Under the pieces are notes generated by a model. The model saw only the letters and a list, made by a program, of their open reading frames with translations, had not been told where the DNA came from and searched no databases. A stretch of DNA of 64,000 bases from Eutreptiella sp. 'Long Island Sound 2002' (taxonomy: Eukaryota; Euglenozoa; Euglenophyceae; Eutreptiales; Eutreptiaceae), in assembly GCA_964036045.1 (NCBI GenBank), contig OZ038381.1, forward strand, positions 62,620,242 through 62,684,241, in the 5' to 3' direction. Of this stretch, positions 42,311-53,861 are shown piece by piece. Within the stretch, counting starts at the first letter, position 1; every line of letters starts with the position of its first letter. A program made the position numbers and the translations under genes.

Positions 42311-42470
42311 GGCAAAGCTTGTACAAAAACAAAGGGTACGGGTGAAACAGCATTTGCAGGTCTGTGTGCAAGCCCACCAGGTTCATCTCCGGGCACGTCA
42401 TGAGAAGGAGTGGGATGAGAGGCATGAAGGTCAGAGCATGTCACACCGGTCTGTTGCCGAGTCCATAGAA
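42240..42470 (+). CDS. C-terminal helical tail of the USP-like gene, frame 3
   Basis: After the second repeat unit frame 3 carries DPAYTTHVGDAQPSTEFIE, VLAKLVQKQRVRVKQHLQ and HEKEWDERHEGQS, a basic amphipathic helix. Satellite A begins directly afterwards (about 42468), so the natural stop, if any, has been replaced by satellite. Confidence 0.45.
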
Positions 42471-45400
42471 CTCACCGTGGATGGAGGGCAGATATTTGAT
42501 GGGGACACATTGTCACCTTTTTCTCACGGTAAATGCAGGGGGAAATTTCGATTGGAACGCATGCTCACCGTGAATGGAGGGTGGATTTTGGATTGGGACG
42601 CACTCTAACCTTGTTGACACAATAATTAGAGGAAAGAATGTCTATCGGTACAAGTTGTCAACGTGAATGGAGGGTGATACGTTAATTGGGACTCGTGCTC
42701 TCTGGCATCGGAGGGAGAAATTTTGATTGGGACGCGTGCTCATTGTGGATAGGTGGTAGTTTTTCGATTGGGACGCATTCTCACCTTAATCTCACGCTAA
42801 ATGCAGGGACGAATATCCATTGGGACACCTGTACACCGTAAATTCAGGTTGCAGTGTCGATTGAGGAGCGTCCTCACCTTGTTTGCACCGCAAATGGAGG
42901 GAGAAGTTTCGATCGAGACACGTGCGCAACGTGAATGGGGGACATGTTGACTGGGACACGTGCTCTCCAGGAATGGAGGGATAAATTTCAATTGGGACAC
43001 GTGCTCATGGAGCATGGACGTTAGATTTTTGATCGGGACCCGTAAATGGAGGTTGTACAGTGGATTGAGACATGTTCTCATCTTGTTTGCAACGTCAATG
43101 GAGGGGGTAATTTCAATCGGGATACGTGGTCTCCCTCAATTGAGGCGGAAATATAGTTCGGGGCACATGCTCCCCGTGAATGGAGGTGGAAATGTTGATT
43201 GGGACATGTGCCCTCCGGGAATGAAGGGTGGATTTTCGTTTGGGAGACGGTGTCACCCTGTCCTGACCCCAAATGGAGGGAGGACTTTCGATTGGGACAT
43301 GTGTTCACCGTAAAAGCAGGTAGGCTGCTCGATTCAAATGTGTTCTGAACTTGTCTGGACGGTAATTTGAGACATGTGTTCAACGTGAACGGAATAGGAA
43401 ATAGTGATTGGAACACGTGCTGTCCAGGGATGGAGGGAGTAATTTTGATTGGGATGTGTGCCCAATGTGGATGGTGGGTCGACCTTCGATTCAGGCGCAT
43501 ACTCGCCTCGTTCTCACCGTAAATGGAGGGAGCAGTTCCGATTGGGACATGTGTCCACCGTAAATGGACGTTGACTTTTCGATGGAGACACCTCTTGTTT
43601 GCACCGTGAATGGAGGGATAAATTTCCATCGGCACACGTGCTGTCCGTGAATGGAGGGGGATACGTTGATTGAGACACGTGCTCTCAGGGAATGGAGGGA
43701 GAAATTTGGCTCTAGACACGCCGGTGTGTCAAGTGGGCGTTTTCAATCAATGAGGCTCCTTCCACTTTCATGGCGTTTGCGTTATCCAAGGATTGCAAAT
43801 GGGTGTTCAATACAGCATGTGCTCACGGTAAGCACGTGTCCCCGTCAACGTTTTTCCCTCCCTTCCAGTTGAGCATGTGTCCCAATCACAATTTAACACC
43901 GCTTGCTTTGCAAATGCTCCTCCACGGTTGGCATGATCGTCCAAAAAAGATGGGCTCAAAAAAGGCTCACTTTCAACTCAAAATGGACCATGGGTGGTAG
44001 ATTTTCGATTGGGACGCTTCCTCACCTTGTTGTCACAGGAAATGAAGGGAGTAATTTGGATTGGGACACGCGTTCACCGTAAAGGGAGGTTGTGATTTTC
44101 GATTGAGACGCGTTCTCATCTTGTTTGCACCGTCAATGGAGGGAGAAATTTTCATCGAGACATGTGCTAACTGTGAATGGAGGGGACAATGCGGATTGGT
44201 ACACCTGCTCCCCGGGAAGGGAGGGAGAAAGTTCGATTGAGACACTTGCTCACCGTGGATGGAGGGTGGATATAATGATGGGGACACGTTCTCACCTTGT
44301 TCTCGCCGTAGATGGAGGGAGCAATTTTGATTACGACACATGCTCACCGTGAATGGAGGGCGGGTTTTTGATTCGGACGCGCTCTCACTTGTTTCACACC
44401 ATAGCCCGCGGAAGGAATTTCGATCGACATACGCGCTCACCGTGCATGGAGGAAATGTTGATTGGGACACGTGATCTGTTGGAACGGAGTCACAATTTTC
44501 CATGTAGACAGGTGCACACCATGGATGGATGGTACTTTTTTGATTGGGAATTGTCTTTACCTTCCTCGCACCGTAAATAGAGGGAGGAATATCGGTTGGG
44601 ACACGTGTTCACCGTAAATCGAGATTGCATTGCCGATTGAGACGTGTCCTGGGCTTGTTTGCACCGTAAGTGGAGGGCGAAATTTTGATTGAGGGGTGTC
44701 CCCATTGCAAAATGTTCCCTCCATTTCGGGGGAGCACGTGTCCCAATCAATAATTCCCCCTCCATTTACGGTAGATGTCCCAATCAATGTTTCCGCATCC
44801 ATTGATGGGGAGCACGCATCTCGATCATAAGTTCCTTCTCCGTTCACGGGGAGCACGTGTCCTGATTGAAAATTTCCCCCGATTTACAGTGCAAACAAAG
44901 TCTCAATTGAAAATGCAACCTCCATTTACATTAACACATGCCCCAATTGAAAATACTACCTTCATTCACGGTGAGAACATGGTCTGAAAGCGTCACAATC
45001 GAAACTGTACCCTCCATCCACAGTGAGCATGCTCCTGAAGAAGGGAGGGAGAAATTTAGATTGCGACACGTGCTCACCGTGGATGGAGGGCACGTTTTCG
45101 ATTTGGGAGGCATTCTCACCTTGTTCTCACCGTAAATGGAAGGAGGAACTTCAATTGCGACACGTGTTCACCATTAATGGAGGATGGAGTTGCGATTGAG
45201 ACGCGTCGTCACCTTGTTTGCACCGTAAATGGAGGCTGAAACATCCATTGAAACAAGTGCTCACCGTGTATGGAGGGGGATATGTCGACTGGGAGTCGTG
45301 CTCTCTGGCATCGGAGGGAGAAATTATGATTGGGACAGGCACTGATGGAGGATGGAGGGTACACTTTCGATTGAGACGCGGTTTCACCTTGTTCTCACCA

Positions 45401-46630
45401 TAAATGAAGGGAGAAATATGGATTAAAACACATTCCCACCGCAAAGGGGGGGTGGATTTTTGCTCAGCGCGTCCTCACCATGTGGTCACCATAAATGGAC
45501 GGAGGAAGTTCGATTGAAACATGTACTCACGCTAAATGGATGGTACCATTCCCATGTGGACCTGGTTTCACCTTGTTCTCACCGTACATGGAGGTGGCAA
45601 TCTCCGTTGCCAAACGTGCTCTCCGTAAACAGTGCGTGGATCATCCATTGGGACACTTTCTCACCTTGCTTGCTTTCGGAGTGCAGGGCGGAGTTACGAT
45701 TAGAACGCGTCCTCACCGTGAATGAAGGGTGTATGTCTAATTAGAAAGCGTTCTCACCTTGTTCTCACCGTGAATGGAGGGAGGAACTTCGATTCATACA
45801 CGTTCGCACCTTTAATTGAAGGTGGAGCTTTTCAATTAGGGCACGTTCTCACCTTGTGTGCACCGTAAATGGAGGGAGAAATTTCGATTCGACACGTGCT
45901 CATACCTAACAGAGGGTGGATTTTCTATTGGCGAACGCTGTCTCCTTGCTCTCACCGTGGGTGGAGGGAGGATTGTCGATTGGGATGTCTTCTCAACTTG
46001 TGATCACGGTACAAAGAGGTAGCACATGCGATTGGGTTACGTTCTCACCTTACATGGAGGGAAGAATTTCGATTGGGACCCATTTTCACCTTGTGCGCAC
46101 CGCACCGTAAATGGATAGAGGAATTAGGATCGGGACACGTGATCACCATATATAGAGGGAGAAAATGCCATGGGGTTAGAGTCTCATCATATATGGAGGG
46201 AAGAATTTGGTTTCGGATCCATTCTCACGCTGAGCTAACCAGGGACAAGTTCTCACCTTGTTCTCACAGTAAATGGATGGAGGAATTTCGATTGCGACAC
46301 GTGGTCACAGTACATGGAGGGTAGATTTTGGATTGAGATGTGTTCTCACCTTATTCTCACCGTAGATGGAGGGTAGATTTTTGATTGGGACACATTCTCA
46401 CCTTGTGTGCACCGCCCGGAAATGGACGGAGGAGTTCCGATTGCGACACCTGCTCACCGTACATGGAGGGTATATTTTCGATTGCGATGCGTTCCCACCT
46501 TGTACTCACCGTAGATTGAAGGTAAATTTTCGATTGGGACACATTGTCACCATGTTCACACCCTGTTTGCACGGTGAAAGGAGGGAGGCTTGTCGAATTT
46601 GAGTGTGTGCTCTCTGGGTTCTCGCCTTTG
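42468..46630. repeat. Satellite A, block 2
   Basis: About 4.1 kb of the CACCGTGAATGGAGGG/GATTGGGACACGTG repeat. Orientation is mostly +, but 43830-43980 and 44700-45020 run in reverse, so internal inversions have occurred. No genes; open frames are satellite translations. Confidence 0.88.
43706..43990. repeat. Satellite A core, copy 2 (internally inverted)
   Basis: The left half (AAGTGGGCGTTTTCAAT to about 43825, with GCAAATGGGTGTTCAATA) is in + orientation like copy 1. The right half (GCTTGCTTTGCAAATGCTCC, then CAACTCAAAATGGACC) is in the orientation of copy 3. A short reversed satellite stretch separates them. Confidence 0.7.
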
Positions 46631-47640
46631 TATGCACCTTGTGCCCACCGTGTATCCCTAGTCACTGCTCAAAGCGGCCAGTGCCCCACTCGTCGACGTT
46701 GCAAGGGAGCTACGACAGGCCACGCAGCCTGCGCTAGGAGGAGAGGAGAGGGCGATGAGGAGAGGCGGACAGAACCATAGCCAGGCCAAGACAACACACA
46801 AAACAACATATGACACAACATAGGCGAGGGAACCAACGGGGGACGGAACGGCAGGATGTGGTTCACTTGGTGAGCACCGTGTTGTGGTAAGTGAGCCATT
46901 CTAGACACGCTCCCCCACAGGCAGTGGGGTTCGCCCCACCGCGTCCACTTGCCACTTTGGGGCGGGCTGACGGTGTGTCGCAGCTGACAAGCCAAGCGAG
47001 ACACAGACCCACAAGGAGTCACCGGCCTCATCCGCCGCAACCATGAGTATATATATTACCACAGCCCTCTCCCCTTAAATTTAGCTCACAAGCAAGCAAG
47101 CAATAAGGACCAAGCAAGCACGGACGTCACCATTCCATTTTGGCCATTGCACCATCCCAACGCCTCGGGCTTGACTCTACTTTAGCCATCCTAGAGCCTA
47201 GGTGATGCCCTTGCCAAATCCAAGTTTCGAGCAAAAAACTCACCGGGGGCATTGTGGGGCGTGGGCGCCAAGTTGGGAGGTGCCCTCCCAAATATGCGTA
47301 TTTTTGGCTAAACGGTCATTTCTCGCCCAAAACAGTCCCAAAAACCACTCAAAACGGAACAACAAAGGGAAACAATTGCTACACTGCACGTGCGTCTCAA
47401 TTGCCCCTTGACAAAGAGCCTTCTGTTGCCCTCTGCCCCCACGATATGTCCGAGAAAAGGCCCTAAAATGGCTCAAAATTGCGTGAATGTGCGTTGTTTG
47501 TGTCAAACAAGCCCAAAACCAAGTACGGGCCGTATCTTGGGCTACGTGGCTCAAAACCGAAATCCGGGGGCTCCTAGTCCACCCGCAACCCCCCAGTTTT
47601 TATTGTTTCCAAGCTTCGGAATCGCGCAACGAGACGCCTA
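46631..47640. other. Region without a supported gene; TATA-like element at about 47047
   Basis: GAGTATATATATTACC at about 47043-47058 is followed by CTTAAATTTAGC and a GCAAGCAAGCAAT microsatellite. It could be a promoter or the edge of an LTR, but no long terminal repeat partner or downstream frame supports either. Frames at 47200-47640 are short and unconvincing. Confidence 0.3.
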
Positions 47641-47739
47641 GACCCCTGTACTAGTGCTCACTTGGTGGAGCCGAAGGGCAGCTTGGCCCGCCCTCGGTGG
47701 CGGCTAACAGTGGGTCCACCGGGGTCCCCAAAGCAAAAG

Positions 47740-48150
47740 AACTTATTTTTTCCAAAGTTGTTCCTCGACCACTTGGGAAGCTCAAACAACTGTTTGGAGC
47801 CTGCTTTGAGCCCGTAGTGACGCGTTGTGGTCCATGGAACGTCCCAAAATGCCCTTAAAATGGGTCGTTTAACGTCCAAAAATGGGTCAAAAATGAGTCA
47901 AAAACTCGACTTTCCAAAAGTCATCGAGGACCATTTGCGATGTTCTGACAAGTTATTTTAGCCTAGTTTGAGCCAATTGGGCTGGGTTTTGGCCTATAGA
48001 AATCCCAATATGCCTTGAAAAGGGGCCGTGTTGGGAGCAAAAATGGGAGGAAAATGGGTCAAAAACCTGCTTTTCCAAAAGTGACCATGCACCTTTGGGG
48101 GTGCACAAACAAGTATTTTTAGCCGATTTTGAGCATTTTGATCAAGTTTA
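47740..48150. repeat. ~162-bp tandem repeat, about 2.5 units
   Basis: TTTGAGC marks at 47805, 47967 and 48128 give spacings of 162 and 161 bp. Units share AATGGGTCAAAAA, TTTTCCAAAAGT, GACCATT/GCACCTTTG and ACAAGTATTTTTAGCC. Unit similarity is moderate. Confidence 0.65.
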
Positions 48151-48208
48151 GCCCCTTCCGCCACGTGTATGCACCAAGTTGTACCGTTCGCATGTACCTT
48201 AGACCCGT

Positions 48209-48691
48209 ATGGTGGAGCCACTTGGAGTTGGGGAGAGGGGTGTACATAACAGGACCCCCGCTCAAGGCATTATGTGCGGACAGCCTTGCCCCTCGGTTCT
48301 CACGTCCCAAGGGTCCTCCCAAGGCTCCTCCCAGGGTTCGATTATACAACCCTACGCGGGTATGAACGTGCGCGCCATCGGAGAGAGCAGCAGCAACGAG
48401 ACACGGGTACAACAGCTTTCCCTTATGCATTCTCACGCCCCCGAGGAGGAGGGAGACCCCGACCCCAACGACCCACTAATTCGCGCGGGTGCGCGAGGCG
48501 TCCTCAACGTCATCCTCGCCGCCGCAAAGGGGTCTCTTCGGTTCGCCGAAGCGGTCGTCCATTGCTTCATCATATTGTGGAGTTACAAGGAAACACCTAG
48601 ATTTTCGAAATCGGCACATCGAGATCAATTTACCGTCCGGCATTTTTTCCCAACGAAACGATATGTCCGCGAAATTAAGGGCGCAAGGTAA
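48209..48691 (+). CDS. Hypothetical protein, possible exon with GTAAGT donor
   Basis: Frame 2 holds a QGSSQGSSQGS repeat, then plausible protein (GESSSNETRVQQLSLMHSH, DPNDPLIRAGARGVLNVIL, FAEAVVHCFIILWSYKET). It ends at TAA inside GCAAG|GTAAGTAC, a perfect 5' splice-donor consensus at about 48688, so this may be an exon end. Alternatively, reading through the TAA continues with VHSKPASSWEAKFTDFMQ. A frame-3 ORF (48489-49052) overlaps and is also Gln/Asn-rich beyond 48680. I cannot decide between them. No family is recognised. Confidence 0.4.
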   Translation: MVEPLGVGERGVHNRTPAQGIMCGQPCPSVLTSQGSSQGSSQGSIIQPYAGMNVRAIGESSSNETRVQQLSLMHSHAPEEEGDPDPNDPLIRAGARGVLNVILAAAKGSLRFAEAVVHCFIILWSYKETPRFSKSAHRDQFTVRHFFPTKRYVREIKGAR

Positions 48692-49040
48692 GTACACAGC
48701 AAACCAGCAAGCAGCTGGGAAGCCAAATTTACAGATTTCATGCAGAAGCGTCCAAGTTTCCCAAGCCGTACAGCCTCGCCACCGTTTCAACAAGCAACAG
48801 GACCTCTTTTTTTGGATTCCCCACATTCAAAATAGGGGGGGGGGGGATATGCAACACCCAAAATGGTACCACACACGGGGCGTCCGAACGGGATTTCTAG
48901 AAAATCGGTTGCTAAGTCGACAAACAGGGGGGTTTAACCCCCCCCCCCTTGTCCAACGCCCTTATATATGTATATGTATATGGTTATGTGTATGCTCAAG
49001 CCCTTCACCATTGACCCTAGCCGTAGTTAACATGGCCGGT

Positions 49041-49896
49041 TTTTTTTTATAAAAAGGCCAGTTCTTAATGTGCCATGTGCCACAAGGGCAAAGTTCAGCG
49101 AATAAGTACAGTTTTTGGCAGTGCCATGGTGAACATACGGGCTTCAGCTCATGGCTGTGCCCCCACGGTTTCCCGTTGATGTGGGTGTTGTCATTTGCCA
49201 CTCATTTGGATCCGACTGTGCTTTCTGTCGTTTTGGTAGTGGTTGCAACAGAACTTCCCACAAGGTGGGGTCTCACCGTTCTCGTGGCCGTTTCCGCATG
49301 AAGTAGATAGTCTGTCGTGACTGTCTGGAAGCGTCCCACTAGAAGGCTGCCTGAAGTCGGTAAGGTTTTGTTGCTTCTTTCGCCAATTGTATGATGCGTT
49401 ACTTATGAAGCAATGTGTATAGGGCTTGTCAAGTGTGGCATGTGAGGAGCACAGTTGTGTGTGTGTGCAGTCGTGCAAACCTCTCGTATGAGAGGAGTGG
49501 CATTTTCGTGTCAGCATACTGTAGCATGGTGTCGTGTTTTGCATGGTCGTACCATTGTCGGCACTCCATACACATTGTTCTGTATGTGTTTTTAAGACGC
49601 TGTGTTTCTGTGTGTTCCTTAAGCAAGTTCGTCACTAGCGGGTGGATACCCTACTTGGCTGTCAGTGTTTTGGCGTACACGGGGCGTAACTCCCGTAAGT
49701 GTTGTAGTGCGGTTTCCGTGACTTGGGAAAACCGGTAGCTCTTACACGCACGGTGTGCGTGCTGTACAGCCACTTTATCATAGAATGAGAGGCAGTGCTC
49801 CCAGCGTAGGGCTAGGTTGTCAAGGCGTCTGCATCTTGACATGCAGTCTTCATGTGTCGGTTTTTGTGATCCATGTATGTTGATAAAACGCTAAAA
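49041..49896 (-). mobile_element. Minus-strand retroinsertion with 16-bp target-site duplication
   Basis: AGTTAACATGGCCGGT occurs at 49025-49040 and again at 49897-49912, directly flanking an 856-bp segment. At the left edge lies a T8 run (49041-49048), which is a poly(A) tail on the minus strand. A 16-bp duplication plus poly(A) indicates target-primed insertion of a 5'-truncated LINE or a processed transcript. The enclosed minus-strand frame has no recognised domain, so the source element is unknown. Confidence 0.72.
49429..49842 (-). CDS. Coding fragment inside the retroinsertion, with in-frame TAG
   Basis: ATG at 49842 opens a frame with RRLDNLALRWEHCLSFYD and ETALQHLRELRPVYAKTL, reaches TAG at 49651-49653, then continues GIHPLVTNLLKEHTETQRL and CMECRQWYDHAKHDTM to TGA at 49429-49431. 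Helical, Leu/His-rich, 137 codons in all. Glutamine would fit at the TAG. It might be the C-terminus of a retrotransposon ORF2 or of a host mRNA. No family assigned. Confidence 0.45.
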
Positions 49897-49912
49897 AGTT
49901 AACATGGCCGGT

Positions 49913-50819
49913 CTTGCAGGTGCCTCTGCGCGCTCGTGTCGCTTCGGGAGCCCGGCCCGGGGCGGGGGGGGGGGGGGCTCGTTCTGGACACCAACTACCC
50001 CTCCCCCCCCAACTAACTGTTGACTGGCGGCCCCATGGGGGGGGGCATTTGAAGGGGGGGGGGGGCATTTCGGGGGGGTTCAGCCAGGGGCGAATGGAGG
50101 AGTTGGCTTGGGGTGGTGGTGGTGGTGGGTTTGCAGGAGTCGGAAATACTATGGTATGGGCTGGAGCTTAGCTGGGACACACCCTCCCCACCTGTTTACC
50201 ACCGTTTCGTTTTCGGGGATCAAAATGGGCACATGTTCTCCTTGCTAGAAAACCACTGGTGTTTGGCACTTGCTTAGCCAGGGTGCCGGAGGTTGCTGGT
50301 TAGTGTAAATGCTCGGGAGGTCCGAACTCCGTCTACCGTTGCACTGTCCCTCAGTGCCTCGTCCCCCGATAGGTGCCCAATACCCCTCCGTGTGTCCGGT
50401 ACGTGTCTCGTGTGTGCAATTGACTTGCGTCATCGGGTCTCGCGCGCGCGCTACGGGTGTCTTCCTGAGGTGTACTTCTTAGCGTCCACTATGCAGGGAG
50501 AAGCATAGCACACACAACAGTAACAACACAAGTACCAGTGCCAACCCATATCTACCGGACGACATACGTACTTGCAAGTCGTTGTAGTGCGAATGCATCG
50601 CATGTCCACCACTTTCGAGGTAAAAGCGCCACACGCACCACGACTGTCCAACACTTGCCGGCGAGGGTGCCGGATGTTAGCCAGTGTACCCGGCAAGGAG
50701 ACGATGAGTACCTAGCCCATACCGCAATACGACCCAGCGATGGCAATTGCTGAGCTCCCTAGCTGCTTTCGCGCTAGGGAGGTCGACCACGTAACAGATC
50801 ACGGGCCGTCGCAGCAAGA
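49913..50819. other. GC-run-rich region without a supported gene
   Basis: Several G/C homopolymers (around 49960-50075) and a CGCGCGCGCG dinucleotide run at about 50440. AGGGTGCCGGAGGTTGCTGG (50278) and AGGGTGCCGGATGTTAGCC (50665) suggest a diverged repeat in what may be the 3' end of the downstream minus-strand LINE. Confidence 0.4.
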
Positions 50820-51042
50820 AAGATGGCCACTAAGTTCGCTTAGATAGACGGGGCCTCGCGTGAACCAGTACAACACATCACCTAACGCCTGTTGCGTTCT
50901 ACGCTTTTCCGGCACATAGAAGGACACGCCATGGATAGAATGCCAAACGTGTAATTGTAACGCGGGAGGCACTAGCGAGGACTCCGGTCGTCGCAGGTGC
51001 CACTGTCCCGCGACCGGGAAACACCGAGTGGGGTACAGGTGG

Positions 51043-52191
51043 TCAAACGCCACGAGCGTGTGACCGAGTCGGATGCATTCCCCCTCGTTTCTCAGCTGAG
51101 GGGGACGGGTAGTGCTGCACATGTGCAAAACACCTTTCCATAAGGCTGCTAGGATCTTTCTCACCTGTCGAGGTGTAGCCCCATGGTGCACCATGGCTTT
51201 CTATGATGCCGAGAGCCACCTCGGGGCCTTTTTCTACCTCTTGCTGCGTAGCATAAAGCCGTTGCAGTTGGCGGCTATCTGTTGTACTAACATCATGCCA
51301 CTGCACCCCGTCCCTGCAGAAAGCAGGCTGCGGGGTTTGTGGGACTGCAGGGTATCCCGCCGGCATGGGATGCGGTTGGCGCAATGCCTGCGCCTTGGCC
51401 TCCCGATGCACATCGTCCAAAACCAAATCCAGGACAATGCAGTCCTGGTGGCAATAGAGGTGTTGGGGAGGAGTGAAATGGGTAGCATGCGCCATGCAGT
51501 CTGCTAGCAAAAGGTCCACCAACCCTGCGCCTAGCTCTTCAAGGAGACGACTGCGGATCGCAAGTATGAAAGACTTAGAGTCCGTGAAATTGCCACCTTT
51601 GCGAAAACGGCACGCAGTAGCACAAGCCACATGAGTCGGAGCAAGCCTCGCGTGCTTCATCCGACGCAGTATCCAAGACGTGTACACCTCTACTGTGTAA
51701 GAGTGATCTACATGACACGGTACAGACACGGGGTACACCACCCATGTGAGGGTTTCTAAGCACACCATTGCGAACGCACCCCCACATCGATGAGAGGGGA
51801 ACCATGACCCATCTCTCACGAACGCCACATGTCTAGGGACCGATTTTAGAACAGGGAAACCCGGCTGCAGCGGAATAGACACGCCGGGCCACGGAGAGAG
51901 ACACCCGATGTCCCACTGCCACGGTTATAGTGGCCAACCAGCCGCATGTGCGTCACGCAAAGTGAAGTAACCAACATCCATCCAATCATGGATGTCACCG
52001 GTCTGCCAGGCATGCGCAGCCCTGCTCATGATGTGCTCCGCCCCCTGTTCCGGGTCGACCAGGGGAAGGCACATCTCAAAGCCGAGCAAGTGCATGTAGA
52101 ACAGGAACCTGTGGTGGTCCGTGTTGTGCGCCCGGCAATGTCTACAGAGGCAACGGCATACACATGGCATGCTGGGGTGAAAGCGCTGCAA
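51043..52191 (-). CDS. LINE RNase H domain with upstream Cys/His patch
   Basis: One frame runs from about 52191 to TGA at 51043-51045, broken only by TAA at 51925-51927. Upstream of the TAA: CVCRCLCRHCRAHNTDHH, a possible zinc-binding cluster, and DWMDVGYFTLRDAHAAG. Downstream (numbering from codon at 51882): HVAFVRDGSWFPSHRCGGAF with D24, HSYTVEVYTSWIL with E65, and NFTDSKSFILAIRSRL with D101, the first three catalytic acids of RNase H. The last catalytic residues are less clear. It differs in sequence from the RNase H of the LINE at 21.6 kb, so it belongs to another LINE lineage. It cleaves RNA in RNA:DNA hybrids if active. Confidence 0.75.
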
Positions 52192-52796
52192 GGCCTCGTA
52201 TAAATCATGTTGTGTGCTGGCCGCACCATGATGTTAGCGTGACGCCATTGCTTTTGGTGGGTCTGCAAAAACTGACTAACCACCACCACTACCGCTGGTT
52301 CCATTCCTACCCACCCGGAAGCAAGAGGCTTAAAAACTTGGGGAGACAGGAGAGTGTGCCAACCGGCAACTGTGCGTATAACTGATGCTGCAACTTGGTC
52401 GGCCACTTGCATGGAGTTGTATGTTGGCGGGCGCACCCCCGCTTGCTAGGGCTGTTGCCCCCTGGCCACCGCGCTGGACATCCGGTATTGGTAGTGGGAT
52501 GGAAGCCGGACCATGGCTAGTGCCCGTGAGGCACGCCGGCTAGCAATAAACAGCTTTACTTTGTCTACTTTATGGTAGACATGCGGAAACAAACGTTGGC
52601 CCACCATACACATGTAGCCGGACCCCTGGTGTACAGGCATGCGCGACCCACCCACGTACACTGACGCTGGGGGAAGTCTGACTTGAAAGCCCTCACACGA
52701 GGCCACCACCAACAACTGCTTGGGACGGGACGAGAAAAGGTTAGTACGGAGCCCCACCCATTGTTGGTTATCCACACAGAGTGGTAGGTGTGATTC

Positions 52797-53380
52797 TCAA
52801 TCTATGCACCATGTGGTGTCACCCATGTACCCCAGGCGGTTGAAGGATCCGCCGGGTCCCCAACACGGAGGCACACGAAGGAGCGCGAAAAGAGCGGGCA
52901 GCTCCGCCACCGAGCAAAATACCATTGCCGACGTTGGGCATCCCTGTGTCACTCCGGCCAACAAGCGCGCAAGCGCTTGGATGACACCCCCGGACCCACC
53001 CATGTGCACAGTTGTCTTGGTGGTGGCAAGCAGCAGCAGTTCGATGGCCGCCTCTAGAAAACCGGCCAATCGCAACAAGCATCGCACAGCGGTGTGAACG
53101 ACTGACCCATAGGCATGCCGGACTTCGTCCACAAGTGGACACGCGCGTTACCGACGAAAGAAATGGAACGGAGTAGATCCACCACACTGAAGGAAGCATG
53201 CAGCGCAAACCGTGTGCAGGGCAGAAACCCCGCCCAAGCTAGATCCGGCACATACTGGCTAGCTATGTGTGCTCCAACCAACTTCCACATGGTGGTAAAG
53301 TTCAACAGCGGGGCCGCATTGACAAGGGGTGCGTGCGGCCAACAAGCGCGCAAGCGCCTCACTGACCTCCCCGGACCCAC
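52797..53380 (-). pseudogene. LINE reverse transcriptase fragment with altered active site
   Basis: In frame at 53132-52797: DEVRHAYGSVVHTAVRCLL (motif A; the family has D..KAFDSV, and here the second Asp is Gly), GFLEAAIELLLLATTKTT, LLAGVTQGCPTSAMVFCSV (motif B, GVRQGCPLSP) and LGYMGDTTWC where YADD is expected (motif C). Only one of the two Asp of motif C remains. An adjacent frame (53380-53054) supplies LLNFTTMWKLVGAHIASQ upstream, joined by a frameshift near 53130. The substitutions suggest an inactive polymerase. Confidence 0.65.
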
Positions 53381-53735
53381 CCATGTGCACGGTGTTCACG
53401 TTGGTGGCAAGCAGCAGCAAGTCGACGACCGCCTTTGGAAAACCGGCCAATGGCCTACAAACATCGCGGAGCCGTGTGGACTACTTACCCGTAGGCATGC
53501 CGGACGTCGTACACAACTGGACACATGCGTTTCGGATGGAAAAACCGGAATTAGACGTAATTGTGGAATACCCAGAGCAGAGCCACACCGGAGGAAGCAT
53601 GCAATGCAAGCTGTGTGGAGGGCAGAACCCCTGCCCCTGGCAAGAGCGGCGCATGCTGGCTAGCTATGTGTGCTCCAACCAACTGCCACATGGGGGTGAA
53701 GTTCAACAGCGGGCGCACATGGACCATGCGCCCGT
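52950..53735 (-). repeat. ~380-400 bp tandem duplication inside the RT region
   Basis: GCCAACAAGCGCGCAAGCGC, AAACCGGCCAAT, TAGGCATGCCGGAC, GGAAGCATGCA and TGGCTAGCTATGTGTGCTCC each occur twice, about 381 bp apart on the left and 401 bp apart on the right. Both copies encode the same RT stretch (LLNFT.MW.LVGAHIASQ; LLLLAT...VHMGGSG). The second copy has two stops. Confidence 0.8.
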
Positions 53736-53861
53736 GCGGTATTTTGGCAGGCAAAGCATAGAAGTCTCCATGAACTATGGCTCGTAGTGGGACTCCCGTG
53801 GCCACACGTTGTATGAACTCAACCACCCATTGCAGCTTGTCATCACGCAACCACAAACACA

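Noticed and set aside
47043-47060. LTR edge with TATA box
   Set aside because: No matching second terminal repeat, primer-binding site or pol-like frame was found in the window.
48962-49000. TATATGTATATG microsatellite as promoter
   Set aside because: Simple repeat with no convincing downstream start; the adjacent sequence is the edge of a retroinsertion.
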